Positions 47,665 through 57,267 of a DNA stretch of 64,000 bases are shown piece by piece. This DNA comes from Schlesneria sp. DSM 10557 (lineage in GTDB: Bacteria; Planctomycetota; Planctomycetia; Planctomycetales; Planctomycetaceae). The position numbers and the translations under genes were made by a program. Each line of letters begins with the position of its first letter. Position 1 is the stretch's first letter. The stretch spans positions 4,774,001 through 4,838,000 of the forward strand of contig NZ_CP124747.1 in assembly GCF_041860085.1 (NCBI RefSeq), given 5' to 3'. The notes below the pieces were generated by a model. The model did not search any database, was not told the DNA's origin, and saw only the letters and a list, made by a program, of their open reading frames with translations.

Positions 47665-48996
47665 ATGCGAATCGGCTTCATCGCGATGAGCGGAGTTCGC
47701 GCATGGGACCCCGAGTTGCTGGAACTGGGGCTCACGATGCCCGGATTTGTTGAGCGCAAGGAAGTCATCGCTCAATTACCGAGCCTTGGTCTGCTGACGC
47801 TGGCGGGCTTAACGTCAAATCTGGACGAGATTTCTTACCACGAGTTCTTTGATTTCAACCGGGATTCACCCCCCGACGAACACTTCGATCTGGTCGCGAT
47901 CTCCAGCTTTACGGCTCAGATCGAGGATGCCTACCGGCTTGCGGACCTGTATCGAGAAAGTGGCACGAGAGTGGTACTGGGGGGATTGCACGTCAGTTCT
48001 TTGCCTGATGAGGCCATGGAGCATGCGGATGCGATTGTCATCGGCGAAGCAGAGGCGATCTGGCCCCAATTAATCGAAGACGCTCGTTCAGGCGGGCTCA
48101 ACCCGGTCTATCGCGCGATCGCACCGTGGAATCTTGCGGACTCTCCGATTCCACGCTTCGATCTGCTCGACCCTGCCAAATACAATCGTATTACCGTTCA
48201 GACTGCGCGGGGCTGTCCCTGGAGATGTGATTTTTGTGCCAGTTCCATCCTGATTGCTCCGCGATATCAGACCAAGCCCGTTTCCCAGGTAGTCAGCGAA
48301 ATTCGACGGATCAAGGCGATCTGGTCACGCCCGTTCATCGAGTTCGCAGATGACAATACGTTCGTCAACCGCGGCCATTCCAGAAGCCTCATGCGGTCTC
48401 TGATCCCTGAGAAGATTCGCTTCTTTACAGAAACGGATATCAGTTTTGGAGAAGATCTCGAGCTCATTTCACTGGCCCGCGATGCGGGTTGTCGACAGGT
48501 TTTGATCGGTTTGGAAAGCCCCTCGTCAGTGGGGTTGAACGGGCTTGAACTGCGGTCGAACTGGAAGCTGAAACAACTAGAACGATACCACGAGGCAATT
48601 GCGCGAATTCAGGCCGCAGGCATTACAGTGAATGGCTGCTTCATTCTTGGGTTGGATGATCAGTCGACAGAAGTGTTCGATCAGGTGCTGAAGTTTGTTC
48701 GAGAAGCGGGATTGTTTGAGGTTCAGATCACATTACAGACCCCCTTTCCCGGCACTCCACTCTACGACAGGCTCCGTCGCGAAGGCCGACTGTTTGAGGA
48801 CCGCTTCTGGGAGAAATGCACTCTGTTCGATCTGACACACGAACCGCGCGGAATGACAGCGCAAGAACTGAGATCCGGACTGATCTGGCTGAGCCAGTCT
48901 CTTTACAATGAGGATGCTGTCCGGGACCGACGGCAGCGCTATCACCGTGGTGCAAGCCCGGAAAGCTCAGCAAGCGATGATACAAGTCGGAGGTAG
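47665..48996 (+). CDS. B12-binding-domain radical SAM protein
   Basis: This 443-residue protein has an N-terminal B12-binding-like Rossmann domain (~1-150; LPSLGLLTLAGLT, DLVAISSFTAQIEDAYRLAD, RVVLGGLHVSSLPDEAMEHA, ADAIVIGEAEAIWPQLI). The radical SAM core follows with the Fe-S motif RGCPWRCDFCA (C184, C188, C191) and RVVL-type strands ending FVREAGLFEVQITLQTPFPG TPL. The C-terminal ~80 residues have no clear domain. The DxHxxG signature of cobalamin binding is not seen, so B12 use is uncertain. The class acts on unknown substrates, often methylation. It starts after AAGGGGC and stands alone. Confidence 0.88.
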   Translation: MRIGFIAMSGVRAWDPELLELGLTMPGFVERKEVIAQLPSLGLLTLAGLTSNLDEISYHEFFDFNRDSPPDEHFDLVAISSFTAQIEDAYRLADLYRESGTRVVLGGLHVSSLPDEAMEHADAIVIGEAEAIWPQLIEDARSGGLNPVYRAIAPWNLADSPIPRFDLLDPAKYNRITVQTARGCPWRCDFCASSILIAPRYQTKPVSQVVSEIRRIKAIWSRPFIEFADDNTFVNRGHSRSLMRSLIPEKIRFFTETDISFGEDLELISLARDAGCRQVLIGLESPSSVGLNGLELRSNWKLKQLERYHEAIARIQAAGITVNGCFILGLDDQSTEVFDQVLKFVREAGLFEVQITLQTPFPGTPLYDRLRREGRLFEDRFWEKCTLFDLTHEPRGMTAQELRSGLIWLSQSLYNEDAVRDRRQRYHRGASPESSASDDTSRR

Positions 48997-49165
48997 CCCT
49001 GGCGGTCCCCTACCCTCGCGATGAGACCTCGGAAAACCAGTACAATTGCTAAGGGTAACTGTTCCGGCTTGGGCGGGGGAGCCTTGTCTTTACGATTCTC
49101 GCTAAGTAGCACACGAAGCCGGGCGAACGATTCGCTGTCAGTCGTATCAGAATAAAGGCCTTCGC

Positions 49166-50521
49166 GTGGTCACCGACACTGATTCACCACCCTCAACAGA
49201 GCCGCTCACTGTCGTCACACTGGTCAAGTACCTTTTGGGCTCCCGCCAGGCCATTCTCACTGTCGATTCGAATCCTGCCTCAATCTGGGTGGGATTTCTG
49301 TTCGTTTTATCGGCAGGATTCGCGCGCGAGTACGACCGCGAGGATCTGCTGCGTGAGCCCTGGCATCTTCTATTGCCATTCGCAGCTTCGTTGGTGACAT
49401 CAGGCCTGTTATTCCTGATGGTAAGTCGGCTGGCCATGATCCGGAGCGCGGGGCTCCGAGCGTTGCATGTGGAGTATCGCTCGTTTCTCGGTGCGTACTG
49501 GATGACGGCGCCACTTGCATGGATCTACGCGATTCCCGTCGAACGGCTGCTGAGTCCCGAGAACGCTGTCAAAGCAAATCTTTATCTGCTGGCGATCGTC
49601 TCGGTCTGGCGTGTTGCGCTGATCATTCGTGTGATCGTGGTGACGTATCATGCGAAGGTGATCGGGGCGATGTCAGTCGTAATGTTATTTGCGAGCTCTG
49701 TGACTCTGGTACTCCTGGGGATAATGCCCAGGCAAGTCTCATTGATGGGATTGATGGCCGGACTTCGCCTGTCGGAAAGTGAGCATTTCATCTTAGATGC
49801 AACGCTGAAGGTGCAAGTGCTCGCCGCGATGTTACTCCCATTGTGGATCATGACAACAATCTTCGCTTTTCTGGCACGCACACCTCCGTGGAGACGAGAG
49901 AAGCCTCAGCCAGGGGCTGAAACACGTGCTGGATGGTCCATCTGGTTGCTCTGCGCCGTCTCGGTCGCAGGGTGGAGTGCGGTCCTGCCCGCAACTCAAC
50001 GCGAACAAGCGCTGAGAAGACAGGTCGAAGACGCGATTCGGGATCACCGATTCGAGGATGCTGTGAACATCATGGCGAGTCATCCACGAAGTGAGTTTCC
50101 GCCCCATTGGGTTCCACTGCAGCATTCCGACTATCTCACCCGGTTCAAAGTGATGGCGGCGTTGCTCGACCCGCTGGCGAACCGCCACGACGTCTGGGCG
50201 AGACCTCAATTACTCGACGAATTCCAACGACCGCTGCAGGTCTACTTCATAGGGGTCAGCGTTCTATCCGAGCTGACTGATGAGGAGAAAATCAAAGTAC
50301 TGGAAACGCTGCGACGCTTACCTGAACGGAACGAAATCATCAAAGGCAATGTTGATGGTCAGAGGTTTGGTCGCACAGGGTTCAGGAACATCCTGGAGGT
50401 TCTTGCCGGAGAGGATGCTACGGTCTATGAGGGAAGTCGGAGTCCGCATGCTGACAAGGTCCGAGACCTCGCTTCGACTTTGCTGCGCGAGTTCAGGGAA
50501 TGGCAGAAGAATAGCAATTAA
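49166..50521 (+). CDS. Large membrane protein of unknown function
   Basis: This 451-residue protein starts with GTG (MVTDTDSPPSTEPLTVVTLV). It has about six helices in residues 40-285 (for example PASIWVGFLFVLSAGFA, LLLPFAASLVTSGLLFLMVS, VVMLFASSVTLVLLGIM, LAAMLLPLWIMTTIFAFLA, GWSIWLLCAVSVAGWSAVLP). A ~165-residue soluble C-terminal domain follows (EDAVNIMASHPRSEFPPHWV, YFIGVSVLSELTDEEKIKVL, NVDGQRFGRTGFRNILEVLA). I recognise no family. The C-terminal domain is probably cytoplasmic or periplasmic depending on helix count. Its start is less sure because a GTG is used. Confidence 0.78.
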   Translation: MVTDTDSPPSTEPLTVVTLVKYLLGSRQAILTVDSNPASIWVGFLFVLSAGFAREYDREDLLREPWHLLLPFAASLVTSGLLFLMVSRLAMIRSAGLRALHVEYRSFLGAYWMTAPLAWIYAIPVERLLSPENAVKANLYLLAIVSVWRVALIIRVIVVTYHAKVIGAMSVVMLFASSVTLVLLGIMPRQVSLMGLMAGLRLSESEHFILDATLKVQVLAAMLLPLWIMTTIFAFLARTPPWRREKPQPGAETRAGWSIWLLCAVSVAGWSAVLPATQREQALRRQVEDAIRDHRFEDAVNIMASHPRSEFPPHWVPLQHSDYLTRFKVMAALLDPLANRHDVWARPQLLDEFQRPLQVYFIGVSVLSELTDEEKIKVLETLRRLPERNEIIKGNVDGQRFGRTGFRNILEVLAGEDATVYEGSRSPHADKVRDLASTLLREFREWQKNSN

Positions 50522-50659
50522 TGCTCCTCGCGGGGATTGCGGAGTATCCGCACGGGATGCTCGTTGGTGGACGTCTCTGCTCGGAATGCCAGCAAGGTGA
50601 CGCGGCATGCCGTTCAACATGGGGATGTCGATCGAAGACGGTCTTGCACAGTGAGTTCG

Positions 50660-51994
50660 TCAGAAGTCTTCGTCGAAATCATCCTCCTCATCATCGTCGT
50701 CCGCCGTGGCGTATTCTCCACGGGCTCCCGCTTCCAGAATGGCTTTTCCGGCTTCTACCGAGCGAACCTCGGGAGCTCGAATATCTTCATTCATTTCCAG
50801 CTCCCAACAGCAATGGAGCGCATACGCGTCTTCGGGGGGCATGTCGGGGTACGTTTCATCGAACAATGAGAACGTGGTGCCGCCGAAGAAGCCGAGGCCG
50901 CAATCATCCATTTCCCCGGGCTCTTCCGCGACGTACCGGTACTTGAACAACCAGAGCTGCCTCACGTCGTTAGTCGGGGGCCAGAAGATTTCGCGGGTGT
51001 CGTACTGTTCGATCTCGTCCGGCGCGCGGCCAAACTCTTGCGGATGTGCCAGCCAGTCACACATATCCGCCATCGCACGAAAATTGGCTTCATTCGCTTC
51101 GTCAGGAATGAGATCGTCTCGATTGAGCTCTTCAAGATAGGCGCAAGCCGTCGTCGAAAAGCTGCGATCCAGTGTCAGGCGAACAAGAAACTTGAGCCCC
51201 GCTTCGCTTCCCAGTCGGGCGGACGCCCAGGCCGCTTCCATCTGAACTTTCGGATCAGGGTGATCCATCGCCAGCGCGAGCAACTGTTCCCGGTGGGGTT
51301 CACTGATAAACGGAAGCGAGGCCGCAGAGCTGTGCGCAAAACTGAAGTCGTCTTTTTTGCTGCTGCGCAACCAGTGCCGCAGCTTCTGGACCCCTTCATG
51401 CGAGTCGAACGGATGCTGCTGGATCACGTCCTCCCGGACCAGCCGGTTCACCCAGTCCAGGAATGCGACGCATGCGAAGCCATCCGGCAACGGATCACTC
51501 ATGCGGTCAACCAGGTCGGGAAGGAGCGGGTCCTGATCGCCTAGCTGTTCGAAGATCACCGACCACAGGTAACCCTCACGCAGAACCGGGTGATAGGCGG
51601 CCTGCACCAGTCGGTCGAGTCCCTCTTCCAGTCCGTAGCAGGCGAAGATTTTGACCGCGAACAACAATTCGTTCTGCTGTTCTTCCGCGAACGGCAGCCG
51701 CTGATCATAAGCTCGGATCAAGGGTGGAATTCCACGCCGGACCAGGTACTGGAACACGCTGACCGTGCTGACTGACTGGAAAAGCGAGACGAGCTGATGA
51801 AAGGCGGTGAAAACGCCCGGTGGTTCGATGGGTCGTTCGATGTAAATCTCGAGTGCGTCGACAAGCGCCTCGGCATCGGGGATCGATTCAATCCGATACT
51901 GCCCGAGCTCATTCAGGGACTCGAACAAGTTCGCATCGTCGGCGAGACCCTGTTCCAGCGCCGTTTGCAAAGGTGTCTTCTTTGTCATCCGCAT
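50660..51994 (-). CDS. HEAT-repeat-like protein with acidic tail
   Basis: This ~444-residue soluble protein has alpha-helical repeats over ~100-300 (LLFAVKIFACYGLEEGLDRL VQAAYHPVLREGYLWSVI, HREQLLALAMDHPDPKVQME AAWASARLGSEAGLKFLVRL), of HEAT/Armadillo type. A C-terminal region with WPPTNDVRQLWLFKYRY and the family-like YALHCCWELEMNED follows, and it ends in a run of Asp and Glu. It is on the same strand 48 bases downstream of smpB and probably in its transcript. The start could be the Met two codons later. No enzyme motif is visible; protein-protein interaction is inferred. Confidence 0.8.
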   Translation of the reverse strand: MRMTKKTPLQTALEQGLADDANLFESLNELGQYRIESIPDAEALVDALEIYIERPIEPPGVFTAFHQLVSLFQSVSTVSVFQYLVRRGIPPLIRAYDQRLPFAEEQQNELLFAVKIFACYGLEEGLDRLVQAAYHPVLREGYLWSVIFEQLGDQDPLLPDLVDRMSDPLPDGFACVAFLDWVNRLVREDVIQQHPFDSHEGVQKLRHWLRSSKKDDFSFAHSSAASLPFISEPHREQLLALAMDHPDPKVQMEAAWASARLGSEAGLKFLVRLTLDRSFSTTACAYLEELNRDDLIPDEANEANFRAMADMCDWLAHPQEFGRAPDEIEQYDTREIFWPPTNDVRQLWLFKYRYVAEEPGEMDDCGLGFFGGTTFSLFDETYPDMPPEDAYALHCCWELEMNEDIRAPEVRSVEAGKAILEAGARGEYATADDDDEEDDFDEDF

Positions 51995-52042
51995 CCATCT
52001 CACTTCAAATCGACTGATTTCAGACTGCATCGCGCAGCGGTG

Positions 52043-52531
52043 TCAATTGGCGTTCCGCCGCAGTGCCTGCCGGATCTCACGATCGGCATCATGTTCTTTG
52101 AGTTTCTCTCGCTTGTCGTGTCGCTTCAGACCCTTACCCACGGCGATGGTGACTTTCACGTTACCGCGGACCAGGTGGACATCGAGCGGCACAAGCGTCA
52201 GACCTTTCTGGCTGGCCACTTCCGCAAATTTACGAATCTCGCGTCGATGGAGCAGCAACTTACGCTGACGCTTCGGATCATGGTTCAGGTAGGTGGCCTG
52301 AGGGTATTCAGCAATGTCACACCCGACGAGCCAGACTTCGCCACCGTTGACTCTGACGTGCGCTTCTTCAATCGAGATTTTGTTATTGCGGACGCTTTTG
52401 ACTTCGCTGCCATGCAGCATGATGCCACATTCGAGCGAGTCCGTGAGTTCGTACTCATGCTTCGCGCGGCGATTTCGACAAACGACGCGGGACAGAGAGT
52501 AGTCTGGTTTGGATTCTGCAGGTTTGGCCAT
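52043..52531 (-). CDS. smpB: SsrA-binding protein SmpB
   Basis: This 162-residue protein matches SmpB throughout: NRRAKHEYELTDSLECGIML (OB-fold entry), HGSEVKSVRNNKISIEEAHV, VWLVGCDIAEYPQATYLNHD, KRQRKLLLHRREIRKFAEVA and LTLVPLDVHLVRGNVKVTIA VGKGLKRHDKR, with a basic C-terminal tail EIRQALRRN. It brings tmRNA to stalled ribosomes. The start at 52531 has GAGAAAAG upstream; seven extra codons to 52552 are possible. The HEAT-repeat gene follows 48 bases later. No tmRNA gene was found in the window. Confidence 0.95.
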   Translation of the reverse strand: MAKPAESKPDYSLSRVVCRNRRAKHEYELTDSLECGIMLHGSEVKSVRNNKISIEEAHVRVNGGEVWLVGCDIAEYPQATYLNHDPKRQRKLLLHRREIRKFAEVASQKGLTLVPLDVHLVRGNVKVTIAVGKGLKRHDKREKLKEHDADREIRQALRRNAN

Positions 52532-52951
52532 ATCTTTTCTCGCGGCTGACAAGGCATTTTCGGAAGCCGGTTTCCGCGTTGTTACTGAGGCCGAACGCGA
52601 AACTCGCCTTCTGGTGCTCTTACCCCATTCTAGTCAGGAACGGTCAGTCCGCGAAATCCGTACGGTCGTGAAATCCGTGAACTCTCGACCCTTCCTTATT
52701 TAATGGAATGCTTAACAGTCGCGGAGGCCGGGCAAACGTGCAGGACTGACGAAGGGTTTCCGGGATCCGTTGCCCGCGAGTGCGTAGAAGTCGTGCGATT
52801 CCTGTATTCGCTAAATCTGGAATTGCCGGCGCGATGGACCCGTCTGTTTACGAAAAACAACGCTGTCTACGCAACATATTGCATTTAGTGAACTAGGTTT
52901 GATTGTCCGGTGTTCCGTGTGGCGTTCACAGCATGAAACCGAGGTAGAAGT

Positions 52952-53140
52952 ATGACAACCGCGACGGTCAGCCAAGATTTCGAGAAACTTCTCGACGAAA
53001 TAGTGAGCAAATTCCTGGGGCATGCGCCGATTCGTCCCGGAGTTCGCAAAGCGCGTCCGCGGTCCAGGTCACCCTTGTCGAAGCGTAGCCACTTTCCCAC
53101 ATTCAACGGCGAAAGCACCCCCCTGCTGCGCAGAAGGTAA
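52952..53140 (+). CDS. Possible short basic protein
   Basis: This 62-codon frame starts MTTATVSQDFEKLLDEIVSK, with GAGGTAGAAGT directly upstream. The first ~25 residues could form a helix; the rest is basic and Arg/Ser-rich (KARPRSRSPLSKRS). No family is recognised. The hairpin at 53243-53282 lies ~100 bases after its stop. It may be a small gene or chance. Confidence 0.3.
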   Translation: MTTATVSQDFEKLLDEIVSKFLGHAPIRPGVRKARPRSRSPLSKRSHFPTFNGESTPLLRRR

Positions 53141-53242
53141 CCTGCGCCCTGCGCATTCATACCGAATCACATCACGGTCAGTGATTCCGTTGAGGATGTC
53201 TATCGCAGGGAGCCTCTTTGCTGACCCCGGAAATAAATACGT

Positions 53243-53282
53243 CCCCTCGCACCAGTTCTCTCCCAAAAACTGGCACGAGGGG
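53243..53282. terminator. Hairpin, possible terminator
   Basis: CCCCTCGCACCAGTT (53243-53257) and AACTGGCACGAGGGG (53268-53282) pair at 13 of 15 positions around a 10-nt loop. TTTTT follows 8 bases later on the plus strand (53290-53294). It could end transcripts of the short ORF or those of the pseudo-NtrC gene. Confidence 0.5.
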
Positions 53283-53446
53283 ATCGTAGTTTTTACGTGG
53301 CGACGGCAGTGAGCCATCGGGTGTTTCTTAATGTGTGGACTTCCCACCGCTCAATCTTGCCACGTCAGCGTCGCGGACGCAGAGGACGTAGCGGGTGCGA
53401 TTGTGATGGCCGGTCTGGCTGGTATGGCCGGCGGTCGCGGGGAAAA

Positions 53447-54976
53447 TCAGGCAGCGCGTCGGTCCATCATGTGCGAAATTTCGGCGGGTGCATCCACCGG
53501 CTGAGTGGCAGGTGACCAGGCCTTGAGGTTCGATCCTGGCCCCCCTCGTGGTGGGTAACCGTACTCGCGGAGTTTTCCCGAAAGAGTTCGGATTCCGATC
53601 TGCAGTGCCTTCGCCGTCTTTTCACGATTGCCCGCAAAGCGATTGAAGGCGGCTTCGATCAGCTTTCGCTCCATCTCGGCCAGTGTCATACCGGGCAGTG
53701 CATCGGGACCATCGTTCGTACACTCTTTTGACATCCAGGGTTCGAGCATCGCAGCGGTGAGCTTTGAGCCCCAGTCCAGTGCACACGCACGTTCAATGAT
53801 GTTTTCGAGTTCGCGAACGTTGCCGGGCCAGTCGTAGCTTTGCAGGACGTGCAGGGCTTCGATCATGATCGAACGGGTCGGTTTGCCTTCGCGACCGGCA
53901 ACGCGACGGAGGAAGTGTTCGGTTAAGGCACCGATGTCTTCCTTGCGGGATCGCAGTGTCGGCAGAACGATCGAAATGCGACAGACTTCTTCGTAGAGAT
54001 CACGGCGGAAGAGACCACGATCGACGAGTGTTTCCAGTTCGACGTGTGATCCAAACACGAACCGAACGTCAAATCGGATGCGTTCGCGGGTCACAGGGTG
54101 TTCAAACCTCTGTTCACGCAGCAGGTTGACGAGTTGTTTCTGGACGGGCAGAGCGATGTGCTGAACCTGGTCGAGCAGCAGTGTGCCGCCGTCTGCCTGT
54201 TCGAGTCGACCGGGACGGTGGCGGGTCATCCCACCAGGTTCGTGTTCGAGCTGTCCGAACAGTTCTTCTTCGAGTGTTTCGGCCGACAGCACGCTGCAAT
54301 CGACTTTCACAAAGGGGCGATGAGCGCGTCGGCTGGAATCGTGGATGGCCTGTGCGACCAGATCGATTCCTGTCCCTTGTTCTCCCTTCAGCAGTACGCA
54401 GCCAATCTGTTCGGCGGTTTGCTGAACCTGCTGACGCAGGCTCTGCATAGCGGGGCTGTGTCCGACCATGTCCCGCAGGTTGCGGTTGCTGAGTTGTCGT
54501 TTCAGACGACGGTTTTCCGCGTGCAGCCGTGCTCGCTGGCTGGCGTTGTTCAGCACTCGAGCGAAGATCGCTGGCGAGTAAGGCTCGGCCAGGTGTTCGA
54601 TACCCGATGCACTGGAGAAGAGCTGAGGGCTGTCCGCAGTGGCTTCGGCGACAACACAGATGACCTGTGTTGACCACCCCTTCTGCTGGATCTGGCTCGT
54701 AAACCCGGCGACGGTTTCCCCTGCTCCAAGCACACCAACCAGACAGATGTCGGCTGATTGCGTGTGAAGTGACTGTAGTGCTGCTTCCACGGATGAAACC
54801 GTTCGGCAGACCATCCCAAGTGTTTGACCATCGTCACACAGTCGTCGAGCCATCTCGGTGTCGGATGACACCACGAGGACCGAGGGGGCGGGCTCGCTGA
54901 CATGGACGGGAGCAGCCGGAGGGGCAGCTACCGCTCGTTGTGGAAACGGGATCACATCGGGATAGGAGAAGGTCAT
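53447..54976 (-). CDS. Degenerate sigma-54 activator homologue (pseudo-NtrC)
   Basis: This full-length 509-residue protein has the NtrC layout: receiver-like domain (~31-145), AAA+ domain (~167-400) and Fis-type HTH (~437-474, with AGNREKTAKALQIGIRTLSG). Its active sites are lost. Walker A reads GEQGTGID (198-205, Lys replaced by Ile). Walker B reads LLLDQVQ (266-272, Glu replaced by Gln). The GAFTGA loop is replaced by HEPGGM (245-250). Sensor I has FGSHVEL instead of AATN, and the second Arg finger is missing (FRRDLYEEV). The receiver lacks the phospho-Asp (ICLVGVLGAGE). WPGNVREL (383-390) and the HTH remain. It probably binds DNA without ATP-driven sigma-54 activation. Confidence 0.9.
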   Translation of the reverse strand: MTFSYPDVIPFPQRAVAAPPAAPVHVSEPAPSVLVVSSDTEMARRLCDDGQTLGMVCRTVSSVEAALQSLHTQSADICLVGVLGAGETVAGFTSQIQQKGWSTQVICVVAEATADSPQLFSSASGIEHLAEPYSPAIFARVLNNASQRARLHAENRRLKRQLSNRNLRDMVGHSPAMQSLRQQVQQTAEQIGCVLLKGEQGTGIDLVAQAIHDSSRRAHRPFVKVDCSVLSAETLEEELFGQLEHEPGGMTRHRPGRLEQADGGTLLLDQVQHIALPVQKQLVNLLREQRFEHPVTRERIRFDVRFVFGSHVELETLVDRGLFRRDLYEEVCRISIVLPTLRSRKEDIGALTEHFLRRVAGREGKPTRSIMIEALHVLQSYDWPGNVRELENIIERACALDWGSKLTAAMLEPWMSKECTNDGPDALPGMTLAEMERKLIEAAFNRFAGNREKTAKALQIGIRTLSGKLREYGYPPRGGPGSNLKAWSPATQPVDAPAEISHMMDRRAA

Positions 54977-55850
54977 AGATACACCGTGGTCTGGGAGGAA
55001 ACCGGGCGAAAGGATATGAGCGCACCGAGTGTGGTCGGGCTAAGAAGTGAGTTGCCCGAAGCGGTTCGATGCAGACGAATTGTTGAGGGATATACCGACA
55101 GACGAACTGACATGTGGCAGCGAACGAACGTTCTTTGCCCGGGTGCCAGTCATCGTGTGTGATCAGTCCGGACGACACACAAGGTGCCGACGGGAGATCG
55201 CTGTCACAGCCGATGACTGGCGAGTGATTTGAGTTGTGTTTCGTTTGGAGTAGGGGAAAGGCGGGCGAGATGTAATGCTAACCCGGAAGTGTGTCAATCT
55301 GTTTCGGCCCTTGTTTTTACGAGATTTCCTGAAGTTGTAGGATCTGCAAAACCGCGTACGAATTCGTGGAATTGGCAATGAATTTCGACCGTCCGCAGAG
55401 GAGGAATCGGTGTCGTGAAACCCCTGAAGGGGACTTCCGGGCCACCGCCCGAACTCCCGCGGCGCTGGCTGACCCAGACGCCAGCGCAATGCTCCATCGC
55501 GGGAGAATGTCTCCGCCGAGCGCAGAACGGGAGTGGTCTGGCGCGGCTACTTTGACGCCTGTTAGCGTCATGCTCCGCATCACCCAATTGAATTGGAGCG
55601 CGGTTCGGGCAGCGGTGCGAATGCGCTGAGCGCCCGCGCGGCACGCCAATGCAGAGGAGGTGTGGGGATCTGGAGGCGGACGCGTTTCCGTGGGCTCAGT
55701 GTCCCGTTAATTCGGGGCGATCCTGTTCGCTTCTGGTGCCGTTGTGTCAGCGGCATCGTACGTCAAGCGGCCTGCACGCCCTGCTCAGGCGTGTCGGCAC
55801 CGCTCGATAGCGAACTCTCGATGGTGACGATGAGATCGATCGTGATTTCT
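54977..55850. other. 874-bp non-coding region upstream of the pseudo-NtrC gene
   Basis: No gene is supported. It contains several hairpins: GCGCTGGC/GCCAGCGC (55462-55487) and GACGC/GCGTC (55552-55567), plus CCCCTGAAGGGG near 55424-55435. The segment presumably includes the regulator's promoter, but no clear -35/-10 or -24/-12 pair was seen. Confidence 0.55.
55462..55487. repeat. Perfect 8-bp inverted repeat
   Basis: GCGCTGGC and GCCAGCGC pair around the 10-nt loop TGACCCAGAC. No T run follows. Confidence 0.5.
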
Positions 55851-56858
55851 TCATACGCGGTGGTAAGCGCGATACCACTTCACGAACCGATCAACGCCGG
55901 TTTCGATCGGCGTGCTGGGGCGAAAGCCGACATCCCGCGTCAGGTCATCAACGTCGGCATACGTGGCCGGGACATCACCGGCCTGCATCGGAAGAAAGTT
56001 CTTCCGGGCGGTCATCCCCAGCGACTGCTCAAGCGTCTCGATCAGGTGCATCAGTTCCACTGGCTGGTTGTTGCCGATGTTGTAGATTCGGTAGGGAGCA
56101 CGGCTGGTTGCCGGGTCAGGATGAGCCCCAGACCACTCGGGGTTTCCTGTGGGAATCCGATCGGTCACGCGGATGATCCCCTGGACGATGTCGTCGATGT
56201 ACGTGAAGTCTCGCCGCATCTTGCCGTTGTTGAAAACGTCGATCGGCTCACCCGCGAGAATCGCCTTGGTGAATAGCCACAATGCCATGTCTGGCCGACC
56301 CCACGGTCCATAGACGGTGAAGAATCGCAGCCCCGTTGTGGGCAACTGGTAAAGATGACTGTAAGTGTGCGCCATCAGCTCATTGGCCTTCTTGGTCGCT
56401 GCGTACAGACTGAGAGGATGATCGACGTTGTGGTGAATTGAGAACGGCATCTCGGTGTTGGCGCCGTAGACGGAACTGGACGAAGCGTAGGTCAGATGTT
56501 TGACTCCGTGATGACGGCTGCCTTCCAGGATGTTCACGAATCCGACGAGATTGCTGTCGACGTAGGCATGAGGGTTCGTCAGTGAGTACCGAACCCCAGC
56601 CTGTGCTGCCAGGTTGATGACAGCATCAAATCTTTCTGCGGAGAAGAGGTTCTCCACTCCCGGACGATCGGCCAGTTCCCCTTCGACGAAGCGAAAACCG
56701 GGCTTCCCGCTGAGCTGCTCCAGGCGCGATCGTTTCAGTTCCACAGAGTAATAGGGGTTCAGATTGTCGAACCCGACAACCTCGTCACCTCGCCCCAGCA
56801 ACTCCAGGCTGACGTGCATGCCGATGAAACCCGCCGCGCCGGTGACAAGATATTTCAT
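55851..56858 (-). CDS. NAD-dependent epimerase (UDP-glucuronate 4-epimerase-like)
   Basis: This 335-residue short-chain dehydrogenase has [20 protein letters not shown] (NAD loop GxxGxxG, 7-13), [16 protein letters not shown] (a UDP-glucuronate 4-epimerase mark), the [13 protein letters not shown] loop, [15 protein letters not shown] and the catalytic YxxxK ([16 protein letters not shown]), then [13 protein letters not shown]. The enzyme interconverts UDP-glucuronate and UDP-galacturonate for envelope or exopolysaccharide precursors. The start at 56858 has GGAGTG upstream; an open frame of 58 codons before it lacks homology. Confidence 0.93.
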   Translation of the reverse strand: MKYLVTGAAGFIGMHVSLELLGRGDEVVGFDNLNPYYSVELKRSRLEQLSGKPGFRFVEGELADRPGVENLFSAERFDAVINLAAQAGVRYSLTNPHAYVDSNLVGFVNILEGSRHHGVKHLTYASSSSVYGANTEMPFSIHHNVDHPLSLYAATKKANELMAHTYSHLYQLPTTGLRFFTVYGPWGRPDMALWLFTKAILAGEPIDVFNNGKMRRDFTYIDDIVQGIIRVTDRIPTGNPEWSGAHPDPATSRAPYRIYNIGNNQPVELMHLIETLEQSLGMTARKNFLPMQAGDVPATYADVDDLTRDVGFRPSTPIETGVDRFVKWYRAYHRV

Positions 56859-57267
56859 GCGATGAACACTCCGTTTTGATCTCAAGGCGTTGCTGACACG
56901 GCAGGGAGTGAATCTGATTTGATGCAGACCCACCGAAATCCGTTCCCGAAACAGCGAGGCGACGAAACCCTCTTTCGCCGGGCAAAGTCTATGACCCGAG
57001 CAGGCGAATGACAAACCTTGTGGAATCCTCACCCTGGAATTCGCTGTGGGGGACTACCGCAGCGACAGACCTCCTGTTCGATTGAAGAGTCGCAGGGTCC
57101 CGGCCAGTACCTCAGACCGTATCACCATGAGTTGCCGCGAGGGGAGCGCAGCAATCGTCTTGGGCTGAATGACTCATGGACTGAGCGAGCCGCGGAACAA
57201 CACACCTGCACACAGCAAATGAGGCGAATAGGGTGCTTTAGTGCCAGACTCGGTGTCGCCAATTTGA
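56859..57267. other. Intergenic, nothing recognised
   Basis: This 409-bp gap between two minus-strand genes has no recognisable gene, promoter or terminator. Confidence 0.5.

Larger units (their letters stand above)
52532..53446. other. 915-bp region with a terminator-like hairpin and a possible short ORF
   Basis: This stretch lies between smpB (minus) and the pseudo-NtrC gene (minus). It holds the hairpin at 53243-53282 and the weak ORF at 52952. I looked for tmRNA near smpB and did not find its acceptor/T-arm or tag pattern. Confidence 0.55.

Noticed and set aside
52532..53446. tmRNA gene next to smpB
   Set aside because: No tRNA-like T arm, acceptor sequence or tag ORF pattern could be found on either strand.
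53447..54976. Calling the degenerate activator a pseudogene
   Set aside because: The frame is complete with conserved HTH and WPGNVREL, and substitutions are concentrated at active sites, which fits altered function better than decay.
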